A stretch of DNA of 6,242 nt, taken from Solirubrobacterales bacterium (lineage in GTDB: Bacteria > Actinomycetota > Thermoleophilia > Solirubrobacterales > Solirubrobacteraceae). The number at the start of each line of letters is the position of its first letter. Positions within the stretch are counted from its first letter, which is position 1. Both the position numbers and the translations under genes were made by a program. The notes beneath the pieces were generated by a model that was not told where the DNA came from, searched no databases, and was given only the letters and a program-made list of their open reading frames with translations. Of this stretch, positions 1 through 5,746 are shown piece by piece. The stretch covers positions 1 through 6,242 of the forward strand of contig JAOPZQ010000020.1 in NCBI GenBank assembly GCA_025964075.1, given 5' to 3'.

Positions 1-1015
1 AGAGCCCGAGGGTGACCCCGGAGGCGATGCCGATGCGGCTCGGGAGGTACTCCTGGCCCATCACGACGGTGACGCTGAACGTGGCGACGGTGGTCGCGCC
101 GATGAGGACGAGCAGGGCGGCGGCGCCGACGGGGGAGAGCGCGAGCATGATCGCGACGAGCGGCGCGACGAGGGCCATCGAGACGAGCAGCACGTGGCGG
201 CGGCCGTAGCGGTCGGCCGCGGGGCCGCCGACGAGCGTGCCGGCGGCGCCGCCGAGGAGCATCATCGTGAGCACGGCGCCGGCCGCGCCCTTGCTCGCGT
301 GGAGGTCATGGACGAAGTAGAGCGGCACGAACGTCATCAGCCCGAAGTAGAGGACGGAGCGGGCGGCGACGACGGCGGCGAGCCGCGCGAACGGGCCCCA
401 GGCGTCCGGGGTGGACGCCTCGGGGCCCGTGCGCGCAGCGGCCGGGGTGGGCCGGAAAGACACGAGATGGGGGAGCTGGCTCGCCACGACGAGCGCCATC
501 GCGCCGGGCACGAGCGCGACCAGCGGCGTGCCGTGGAGGCCGAGGATGAGCACGAGCGGGGTCACGACGGCCGGCCCGAGCGCGAAGCCGAGGTTGCCGC
601 CGACCGAGAAGAAGCTCATCCCCGTGGCGCGGCGGGCGCCCGAGACGTAGTTGGCGAAGCGCGACGCCTCGGGGTGGAACGCCGCCACGCCGAGGCCGCT
701 GACGACGATGACCGCGAACGTGAGCGGGTAGCTCGGCATCACGCCGACGAGGCCGATGCCGACTCCGCCGAGCAGCAGCCCGACCGGCATCAGCCACGGC
801 ATCGAATGGCGGTCGGACAGGTGGCCGAACAGCGGCTGGATCACCGAGGAGGAGACGGTGGCGGCGAGGACGAGCGCCGACGCGGCGCCGTAGGAGTAGC
901 CGCGGTGCGAGATCAGGAACGGCAGCAGCGCGGGCAGCGCGCCCTGGCAGAGGTCGGCGGTCAGGTGCCCGCCGGAGAGCGTGGCCATCCCTCGCCGATC
1001 CATGCGGGCGCGCAT
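1..1015 (-). CDS. MFS transporter, fosmidomycin-resistance (Fsr) type, C-terminus cut by window edge
   Basis: A polytopic inner-membrane drug efflux protein of the major facilitator superfamily, expected to export a small molecule using the proton gradient. The minus-strand frame stays open from ATG 1015 to the left edge (338 codons). Fsr-family proteins are about 400 residues, so roughly the last one or two membrane segments are missing. Recognisable stretches in order: GGHLTADLCQGALPALLPFL in TM1; QPLFGHLSDR, the MFS loop 2-3 motif; SMPWLMPVGL; AFHPEASR; FSVGGNLGFALGP; a second-half loop GGPAADRYGRRHVL; and MGQEYLPSRIGIASG. The FHPE(A/S)SR and VGGN motifs match E. coli Fsr as I recall it. 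Alternative in-frame ATGs lie at 1003 and 988; 1015 is simply the longest. It is divergent from the LysR-type gene, which probably controls it. The substrate is unknown, and Fsr-like does not prove fosmidomycin export. Confidence 0.88.
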   Translation of the reverse strand, partial: MRARMDRRGMATLSGGHLTADLCQGALPALLPFLISHRGYSYGAASALVLAATVSSSVIQPLFGHLSDRHSMPWLMPVGLLLGGVGIGLVGVMPSYPLTFAVIVVSGLGVAAFHPEASRFANYVSGARRATGMSFFSVGGNLGFALGPAVVTPLVLILGLHGTPLVALVPGAMALVVASQLPHLVSFRPTPAAARTGPEASTPDAWGPFARLAAVVAARSVLYFGLMTFVPLYFVHDLHASKGAAGAVLTMMLLGGAAGTLVGGPAADRYGRRHVLLVSMALVAPLVAIMLALSPVGAAALLVLIGATTVATFSVTVVMGQEYLPSRIGIASGVTLGL

Positions 1016-1017
1016 CG

Positions 1018-1050
1018 ATCCTATGGTGGCCGCTCCGACTGATAAGTCAA
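1018..1050 (-). promoter_or_regulatory. Candidate promoter of the MFS gene
   Basis: On the minus strand TTGACT (1050-1045) resembles a -35 box, and TAGGAT (1023-1018) fits the TAnnnT form of a -10 box. The 21-base spacing is longer than the usual 16-19, so pairing the two is doubtful. If TAGGAT is the real -10, transcription would begin near 1010-1012. The ATG at 1015 would then lie outside the mRNA, favouring ATG 1003 as the true start. Confidence 0.3.
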
Positions 1051-1064
1051 AGACGCATCGGAAC

Positions 1065-1073
1065 TTGATTCAA
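1065..1073. promoter_or_regulatory. Candidate LysR-type operator (TTGATTCAA palindrome)
   Basis: A perfect TTGA-T-TCAA dyad sits in the 70-base divergent region, inside the most AT-rich patch of the window (about 1041-1080). A further TCAA half-site lies at 1047-1050. LysR-type regulators often bind a short dyad between their own gene and a divergent target. This dyad is shorter than the classical T-N11-A box, so the assignment rests on position and symmetry only. Confidence 0.3.
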
Positions 1074-1085
1074 TAACGATCCGCT

Positions 1086-2057
1086 ATGGAGCTCCGCCAG
1101 CTCGCGTACTTCGCCGCGGTCGCGCGCCACCGTCATTTCACCCGCGCCGCCGCCGAGCTCCACGTCGCTCAGCCGGCGCTCTCGCAACAGATCAAGCGGC
1201 TGGAGGCGGAGCTCGGCCTGGCGCTGCTCGACCGCACGAGCCGCCGCGTGGCGCTGACGCCGGCCGGCGAGATGCTGCTCGAACGGGCCAACCGCGCGCT
1301 GGCCGAGGTCGAGGCGGCGCGGGAGGAGCTCGGGCGGCTGCGCGGCCTGGAGACGGGCCGCGTGACGATGGGGGCGATGCAGTCGCTCGGGCCGGTCGAC
1401 CTCGCCGGGCTGATCGCCGACTTCCACGCGCTCCACCCGCAGATCGAGGTCGTCCTGCGGGAGAGCACGACGGCGTGGATGGTGCGGAGCGTGGCGGCGG
1501 ACGAGCTCGACCTGGCGTTCATCACGCTGCGCGGGGATCTCGACGCGCGCCTCGCCGGCGCGCGGATCTTCCGCGAGGAGCTCGTGGTGATCGCGGCGCC
1601 CGAGTCGCCCTGGGCCCGGCGCCGTCGCGTGCGCCTCGCCGACCTCGAGGGCGAGCCGTTCGTGTTCTTCGCCGCCGGCACGGGCCTGCGCGCGGCCGTC
1701 GAGGCCGCCGCGGAGGAGGCCGGCATCGCGCTGCGGGCCGCGTTCGAGACGAACGAGCTCACCCGCGTGCGGGCCCTCGCCGCCCGCGGGCTCGGCGTCT
1801 CGATCGTGCCCTCGTCGACCGCCCATGCGCCCGGCCCCGAGGTCGCCGTCCTCTCCCTGCGCCCGCCGCTGATCCGCGACGTCGGCCTCGTGTGGCGCCG
1901 CGAGCGGCGGCTGGCACCGGCGCCGGCGGCGTTCCTGGCGTTCGCGCGGGAGCGGCTCAGCGCACGCGAAGCGCGAGCCGGCGTGGGCGCGCTCAGCTCG
2001 ACGCGGTCGCGGCCGGTCGCGCGCGCACAGGCGCAGAAACGCCTCCCCGCGGCGTAA
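1086..2057 (+). CDS. LysR-type transcriptional regulator
   Basis: A DNA-binding regulator of the LysR family (323 aa; the family is usually near 300). The N-terminal winged helix-turn-helix is textbook: MELRQLAYFAAVARHRHFTR, then AAAELHVAQPALSQQIKRLE (residues 21-40), then LLDRTSRRVALTPAGE (47-62), followed by the linker helix to about residue 86. Residues about 91-290 form the periplasmic-binding-like effector domain, with TMGAMQSLGPVDL, LDLAFITLRG and LAARGLGVSIVPSS. The last 25-30 residues are Ala/Arg-rich and exceed the usual family length. The start at 1086 fits the family N-terminus exactly. No Shine-Dalgarno is visible; TAACGA at 1074-1079 could be a -10 box for a nearly leaderless mRNA. 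It is divergent from the Fsr-type transporter, so the likely job is control of that pump and of itself. The inducer cannot be read from sequence. Confidence 0.95.
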   Translation: MELRQLAYFAAVARHRHFTRAAAELHVAQPALSQQIKRLEAELGLALLDRTSRRVALTPAGEMLLERANRALAEVEAAREELGRLRGLETGRVTMGAMQSLGPVDLAGLIADFHALHPQIEVVLRESTTAWMVRSVAADELDLAFITLRGDLDARLAGARIFREELVVIAAPESPWARRRRVRLADLEGEPFVFFAAGTGLRAAVEAAAEEAGIALRAAFETNELTRVRALAARGLGVSIVPSSTAHAPGPEVAVLSLRPPLIRDVGLVWRRERRLAPAPAAFLAFARERLSAREARAGVGALSSTRSRPVARAQAQKRLPAA

Positions 2058-2076
2058 CGCAACCTTTTGGACCGAG

Positions 2077-2082
2077 TAACGT
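2077..2082 (+). promoter_or_regulatory. Candidate -10 box (TAACGT) for leaderless start at 2092
   Basis: TAACGT ends 9 bases before ATG 2092. No Shine-Dalgarno lies between, and no good -35 box is visible. The arrangement matches the other TAnnnT-N7-9-ATG starts in this window. The hexamer overlaps the second copy of a GTAACG direct repeat (2054-2059 and 2076-2081) whose first copy falls roughly at -35 spacing. Confidence 0.45.
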
Positions 2083-2091
2083 TGCAGCCGC

Positions 2092-3363
2092 ATGAGACAC
2101 ATACGGGCGTCGCTGATCGGCGCGGTCCTCGCGATGTCGGTGTGGGTCACGCCCGCGATGGCCGCGGACGGCACCATCTCCGGAACGATCACCGAGGCGG
2201 GCGGCACGCCGGTGGCGAACGTCCACGTACTCGTCTTCACGGCGCAGGACACCCTCGCCGCGGACCCGCAGGCCGACAGCAGCGGGCACTACTCGATCGG
2301 CTTGGGCGCCGGCACGTACCGGGTGTTGTTCAGTCCGTCGTGGCTCACGGGCCTGAGCCAGGAGTACTACGACGACCAGGTGACGTTCGACGCGGCGACG
2401 CCGGTCACCGTGACGTCCGGTCACGACACGACCGCGGTCGATGCCGTGCTCAGCCCCGGCGCGTCGATCGCCGGGACGGTGACGAGCGGCGGGGCGCCCG
2501 TGGCCGACGCGGTGGTGAACCTGTTCCGAGACGGACTGTTGACGCTGAGCGCAACGACCGGCTCGGACGGCACGTACACGATCGGTGGCTTGACCGCGGG
2601 GGCGTACCGGCTGGGGTTCGAGCCCACCGGCAACGCGCTCGGCGAGTACTACGCCGGCGCGGCGAACCTCGCGGATGCGACGCCGATCTCGCTGATCGCA
2701 GCGGAGCAGAGGACCGGTGTCGACGTGGTGCTGCCGCAGGGCGGCGAAATCACCGGGACGGTGCGCAACGCCGCCGGCGCGGCGATCCCCGGTGCCCATC
2801 TCTGGGTCGGCACCGGCAGCAACGTCCTCGTGCGCGAAGCGGCGACGACCGCGGCCGGCACGTTCGTCGCTCCGGGGCTGCGGACCGGGTCGTATTGGCT
2901 GGAGGCCGAGGCGGCCGGTGTCGGCGCGCGGATCGAGGGTGTGCCCGTGACGGCCGGCCAGATCACGAGCGGTGTCGTGATAACGCTGGCGACGAGTCAA
3001 CCGCCGCCCGTCGCGGCACCGGCCCGACCGAAGCTGTCCCTGCTCGGCGGCAGGACGGTGACGGTGACCGGGAGACACGCGCCGGCGATCACTCTCGCGT
3101 GCGCGCCGACCATCCGCTGCGCAGGGAAGGCGACGCTCCGGGCCGCGAGCGCCGCTCGTCCGCACCATGCGCGGAAGACCGTCGTGCTCGGCAGCTCGCC
3201 CATCTCGATTGCGGCCGGCGGCCGGCGGACCATCAAGATCGACCTCTCACGCGCGGGGCGGCGTCTGCTCGGCAGCAGCCACCGAACGTGGAGGGCCACG
3301 CTGGTCGTCGCGGGGACGGCCGGGGCGACGATCGCCCGGTGGACGGTGCGGCTCAGGACGTAG
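2092..3363 (+). CDS. Secreted protein with three carboxypeptidase-regulatory-like repeats
   Basis: A 423-aa exported protein of unknown function. A Sec signal peptide is clear: MRHIR, hydrophobic core to about residue 20, then AMA before a likely cleavage after Ala24. Three beta-sandwich repeats of the CarboxypepD-regulatory/Ig-like type follow: about 27-123 (GTISGTITEAGGTPVANVHV), 124-217 (ASIAGTVTSGGAPVADAVV) and 218-300 (GEITGTVRNAAGAAIPGAHL). Each has a Gly-rich turn and a GxYxxxxLxxGxYRL-like strand; repeats 1 and 2 also share an EYY segment. A Pro/Ala linker (303-312) leads to a C-terminal beta-rich module with Cys337 and Cys343, and a segment near 367-393 of the form GSSPISIAAGGRRTIKIDLS. 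I recall that pattern at the ends of many exported Solirubrobacterales proteins. There is no sortase motif, lipobox, second membrane segment or catalytic motif, so binding or structural roles fit better than an enzyme. Codon use looks somewhat less GC-biased than in its neighbours. Confidence 0.85.
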   Translation: MRHIRASLIGAVLAMSVWVTPAMAADGTISGTITEAGGTPVANVHVLVFTAQDTLAADPQADSSGHYSIGLGAGTYRVLFSPSWLTGLSQEYYDDQVTFDAATPVTVTSGHDTTAVDAVLSPGASIAGTVTSGGAPVADAVVNLFRDGLLTLSATTGSDGTYTIGGLTAGAYRLGFEPTGNALGEYYAGAANLADATPISLIAAEQRTGVDVVLPQGGEITGTVRNAAGAAIPGAHLWVGTGSNVLVREAATTAAGTFVAPGLRTGSYWLEAEAAGVGARIEGVPVTAGQITSGVVITLATSQPPPVAAPARPKLSLLGGRTVTVTGRHAPAITLACAPTIRCAGKATLRAASAARPHHARKTVVLGSSPISIAAGGRRTIKIDLSRAGRRLLGSSHRTWRATLVVAGTAGATIARWTVRLRT

Positions 3364-3385
3364 CGGCGAGCGGGTCGTGAGCGGC

Positions 3386-3391
3386 TAGATT
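3386..3391 (+). promoter_or_regulatory. Candidate -10 box (TAGATT) for leaderless trpS
   Basis: TAGATT lies in the 37-base gap between the secreted-protein gene and trpS and ends 9 bases before ATG 3401. It is the closest of the set to TATAAT and is preceded by GC-rich sequence. No Shine-Dalgarno is present and no -35 is recognisable. It implies that trpS has its own promoter. Confidence 0.5.
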
Positions 3392-3400
3392 GCGCGGCCG

Positions 3401-4390
3401 ATGACGCGCATCTTCTCCGGCATCCAGCCCACCGGCCGCAAGCACCTCGGGAACTACCTCGGGGCGATCGTCCACTACGTCGCGGGACAGGACCGCGGCG
3501 AGGGCATCTACTGCGTCGTCGACCTCCACGCGACGACCGTCCACTACGAGCCCGCGGGGCTGCGGGAGAGCGTCAACGACACGACCGCGACGCTGCTCGC
3601 GGCCGGCCTCGACCCCGAGCGCTGCGTCCTCTTCCGGCAGAGCGACGTGCAGGAGCACACGGAGCTGACGTGGCTGATCTCGAGCGCGACGTCCTACGGC
3701 GACCTCACGCGGATGCACCAGTTCAAGGACAAGTCGGGCAAGCAGCGCGACCTCGTCACCGCCGGGCTCTTCTACTACCCGGTGCTGATGGCCGCGGACG
3801 TCCTCGCCTACCGGGCGAACGAGGTCCCGGTGGGCGACGACCAGCGCCAGCACGTCGAGCTCATGCGCGACATCGCCGAGCGCTTCAACGCCCGCTTCGG
3901 GGAGGTGCTCGTCGTGCCCGAGGGCCGCTACGCCGCGGTCGGCGCGCGGATCATGGACCTGCAGGTGCCGACCGACAAGATGTCGACCACGGGCGGCACG
4001 CCCCAGGGCACGGTCCACGTCCTCGACCCGCCGGAGGCGATCGCGAAGAAGTTCCGCAGCGCGGTCACCGACTCGGGGAGCCAGGTCGTGCGCGGGCCCG
4101 ACAAGCCCGGCATCACGAACCTGATCGACATCCTCGCGGCGGTGCGCGGCGTCGCTCCCGAGGCGGTCGAGGCGGAGTTCGACGGCGGCGGCTACGGCGC
4201 GTTCAAGCAGGCCGTCGCCGACGAGGTCGCGGAGTACCTGGCGCCGGTGCGCGAGCGCTACGCCGAGCTCAGCAAGGACCCGGCCGAGGTCGAGCGCCTC
4301 CTCCGCGCGGGAGCCGAGAAGGCCCGCGCGATCGCCCAGCCCGTGCTCGCGGACGTCCGCGAGGCCATGGGCGTCGGCCCGCGGCGCTAG
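3401..4390 (+). CDS. trpS: Tryptophanyl-tRNA synthetase
   Basis: A class Ic cytoplasmic aminoacyl-tRNA synthetase that charges tRNA-Trp with tryptophan using ATP. The 329 residues match the bacterial TrpRS length (about 325-340). Seen in order: FSGIQPTGRKHLGNYLGA (5-22) with the HIGH-type motif HLGN at 15-18; DLHATT (41-46); FRQSDVQEHTELTWL (78-92); YPVLMAADVLAY (126-137); VGDDQRQHVELMRDIAERFN (144-163), the tryptophan/ATP-site signature; and the KMSKS-type loop at 193-197. That loop reads KMSTT, with Thr at the fourth position where the second lysine is usual, followed by GGTPQGTVHVLD. All other signatures are intact, so a functional enzyme is expected. No Shine-Dalgarno precedes ATG 3401; the start fits the family N-terminus. 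Only 10 bases separate it from scpA. Confidence 0.97.
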   Translation: MTRIFSGIQPTGRKHLGNYLGAIVHYVAGQDRGEGIYCVVDLHATTVHYEPAGLRESVNDTTATLLAAGLDPERCVLFRQSDVQEHTELTWLISSATSYGDLTRMHQFKDKSGKQRDLVTAGLFYYPVLMAADVLAYRANEVPVGDDQRQHVELMRDIAERFNARFGEVLVVPEGRYAAVGARIMDLQVPTDKMSTTGGTPQGTVHVLDPPEAIAKKFRSAVTDSGSQVVRGPDKPGITNLIDILAAVRGVAPEAVEAEFDGGGYGAFKQAVADEVAEYLAPVRERYAELSKDPAEVERLLRAGAEKARAIAQPVLADVREAMGVGPRR

Positions 4391-4393
4391 TTT
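4388..4393 (+). promoter_or_regulatory. Candidate -10 box (TAGTTT) for scpA, overlapping the trpS stop codon
   Basis: TAGTTT ends 7 bases before ATG 4401. Its first three bases are the TAG stop of trpS. No Shine-Dalgarno is seen in the 10-base gap. scpA may therefore be transcribed as a leaderless mRNA from here, in addition to or instead of read-through from trpS. The alternative is translational coupling at short distance, with the hexamer a coincidence. Confidence 0.4.
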
Positions 4394-4400
4394 CCCGGAC

Positions 4401-5156
4401 ATGCGCGCCGCCGACCTCGAGCTCGACCTCGACGTCTTCACCGGTCCGTTCGATCTCCTGCTGACGCTCGTCCTGCGCGAGGAGTTGGACCTGCTCGAGG
4501 TCGACCTCGCCGACGTCGTCCTCACGTACCTGGACCACCTCGAGGGCCGCGGCGAGCTCGATCTCGAGGTGACGACCGAGTTCCTCGTCCTGATCGCGGC
4601 GCTACTGGAGCTGAAGTCGCGGCTGATGCTGCCGCGGGAGGAGGTCGACTTCGACCTCGAGCTCGAGCCGGGCGAGGCCGCCGAGGAGCTGCTGGCGCGG
4701 CTGCTCGAGGCGCATCGCTTCCGCGGCGCGGCGTCGTTCCTGGCCGACCGCCTGGCCGACGAGGAGGGCCATCGGTTCCGCTCGGCCCCGTTGCCGCCGT
4801 GGCTGCGCCGCGCGCGCACCGACGAGGCGCCGACCGGCGTCTACGCGCCGGCGCTGCTCGGCGCGGCGCTCGGAGGCCTGCTGCGGATGCCGGCGCCGAT
4901 CGACCTCCACCACGTCACCGACGTCAAGGTCACGGTGTCCGAGCGCGTCGCCCACCTGCGGGCGCTGCTCCGCCGCGGCAGCTTCGACTTCGACGAGGCG
5001 GTCGCGCGTGCCGACCGCACGACGGTCGCGGTGACGCTGTTCGCGCTGCTCGAGCTCTACAAGCGCGGCGAGGCGACGTGGACCCAGGACGAGCCGTTCG
5101 CGGCGATCACGGTGCGGGCGTCCGCTTCTGCGGCCTCGGAGGCGGCGCGGGCGTGA
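4401..5156 (+). CDS. scpA: Segregation and condensation protein A (kleisin)
   Basis: The kleisin subunit of the SMC-ScpAB condensin complex, which compacts and segregates the bacterial chromosome; it bridges the SMC heads and binds a ScpB dimer. Its 251 residues are typical. The N-terminal signature FTGPFDLLLTLV (13-24) is followed by REELDLLEVDLADV (26-39) and the highly conserved helix EFLVLIAALLELKSRLMLP (60-78), the SMC neck-binding part. The acidic middle (81-125) is variable. The C-terminal winged helix, about 172-238, contains TLFALLELYKRGEATWTQ and binds the SMC head. The Asp/Glu-rich composition is usual for the family. The start at 4401 puts the FxGPxDLLL motif at its normal place. 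It overlaps scpB by four bases (GTGA), so the two are almost certainly cotranscribed and translationally coupled. Confidence 0.96.
   Translation: MRAADLELDLDVFTGPFDLLLTLVLREELDLLEVDLADVVLTYLDHLEGRGELDLEVTTEFLVLIAALLELKSRLMLPREEVDFDLELEPGEAAEELLARLLEAHRFRGAASFLADRLADEEGHRFRSAPLPPWLRRARTDEAPTGVYAPALLGAALGGLLRMPAPIDLHHVTDVKVTVSERVAHLRALLRRGSFDFDEAVARADRTTVAVTLFALLELYKRGEATWTQDEPFAAITVRASASAASEAARA
5138..5142 (+). promoter_or_regulatory. Shine-Dalgarno site of scpB
   Basis: GGAGG inside the 3' end of scpA, 10 bases before GTG 5153. It supports the GTG start and is the kind of site expected for an internal cistron, unlike the SD-less starts of the genes that would head transcripts in this window. 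Confidence 0.55.
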
Positions 5157-5746
5157 ACGAGGTCGAGCGCACGCTGGAGGCGCTGCTCTTCCTCTCCGCC
5201 GATCCGGTGCCGCTCGACGCGCTCGCCGAGGCGGTGCAGGCGCCGCTCCACGTGACGGCGTCGGCGCTCGAGTCGCTGCGCGAGTCGCTCGACTTCGAGC
5301 GCCGCGGGCTCGTCGTCCGCGAGGTGGCGGGCGGCTGGGCGATGTCGAGCCACCCGGACGCGGAGGAGGCCGCGCGGCGGCTGTTGCGCAAGCCCCGTAC
5401 GCCGCCGCTCACGCCGGCCCAGGCCGAGACGCTCGCCATCGTCGCCTATCTGCAGCCCGTCTCCCGCCCCGAGATCGCCCGGATCCGCGGCGTCAGCGCC
5501 GAGTCGGCGGCCGCGACGCTGATCGAGCGCGGCCTGATCGAGGAGGCCGGCCGCTCCCGCTTCGGCGCCGTCCTCTACCGCACGACGGAGCTGTTCCTGC
5601 GTCTGTTCGGCCTGAACGAGGTCGGCGACCTGCCCGACGTCGCGGAGTGGGACCCGAGCCCCGAGGTCGAGGCGGCGCTGCGCGATCGCCTGCTGCGGGC
5701 GGGCGAGGCGCGGGCAGGGCTGGCGCCGGCTACCGACTCGGCGTGA
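5153..5746 (+). CDS. scpB: Segregation and condensation protein B
   Basis: Dimeric tandem winged-helix partner of ScpA in the SMC condensin complex; it asymmetrically wraps the central part of ScpA. The 197 residues fit the family. The first winged helix runs from about 1 to 80, beginning VERTLEALLFLSADPVPLDAL. The second (about 84-157) holds the family signature PLTPAQAETLAIVAYLQPVS (85-104), then RPEIARIRGVSAESA and TLIERGLIEEAGR, then LYRTTELFLRLFGLNEVGDLP (about 141-161). The frame is open further upstream, but GTG 5153 is chosen because the N-terminus then matches the family, a GGAGG precedes it, and the GTGA overlap with the scpA stop is a common coupling arrangement. The C-terminal 30 residues are variable. 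Its 3' end overlaps the convergent small gene by 17 bases. Confidence 0.96.
   Translation: MNEVERTLEALLFLSADPVPLDALAEAVQAPLHVTASALESLRESLDFERRGLVVREVAGGWAMSSHPDAEEAARRLLRKPRTPPLTPAQAETLAIVAYLQPVSRPEIARIRGVSAESAAATLIERGLIEEAGRSRFGAVLYRTTELFLRLFGLNEVGDLPDVAEWDPSPEVEAALRDRLLRAGEARAGLAPATDSA

Noticed and set aside
306..797. 163-codon minus-strand open frame inside the transporter region
   Set aside because: Arg-rich out-of-frame shadow; the neighbouring frame gives a clear MFS protein with its motifs.
194..1042. 282-codon plus-strand open frame rich in Arg, Glu, Gly and Ala
   Set aside because: Codon-aligned antisense shadow of the transporter gene; low-complexity charged composition with no domain, typical of high-GC DNA.
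1047..2252. 401-codon minus-strand open frame opposite the LysR gene
   Set aside because: Antisense to a textbook LysR protein and running into the secreted-protein gene; composition is Arg/Glu/Ala-rich with no recognisable domain.
1993..3168. Long minus-strand open frame (391 codons) opposite the secreted-protein gene
   Set aside because: Arg/Asp-rich shadow; the plus-strand frame has a signal peptide and repeated beta-sandwich domains.
2067..3380. 437-codon plus-strand open frame overlapping the secreted-protein gene
   Set aside because: Slightly longer than the chosen frame but Arg/Gly/Asp-rich and domain-free, whereas the 2092-3363 frame has a signal peptide, repeats and TAACGT before the start.
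3361..3387. TAGC...GCTA ends flanking the gap before trpS, considered as a terminator hairpin
   Set aside because: Only four base pairs match, with no T-run; not a convincing intrinsic terminator.
3353..4819. 488-codon minus-strand open frame opposite trpS and scpA
   Set aside because: Antisense of two well-identified housekeeping genes; Ser/Arg- and then Asp/Val-rich shadow translation.
4799..5152. Possible N-terminal extension of scpB from ATG 4799
   Set aside because: It would overlap scpA almost entirely and be Arg/Ala-rich; ScpB homology begins at GTG 5153, which has its own GGAGG.
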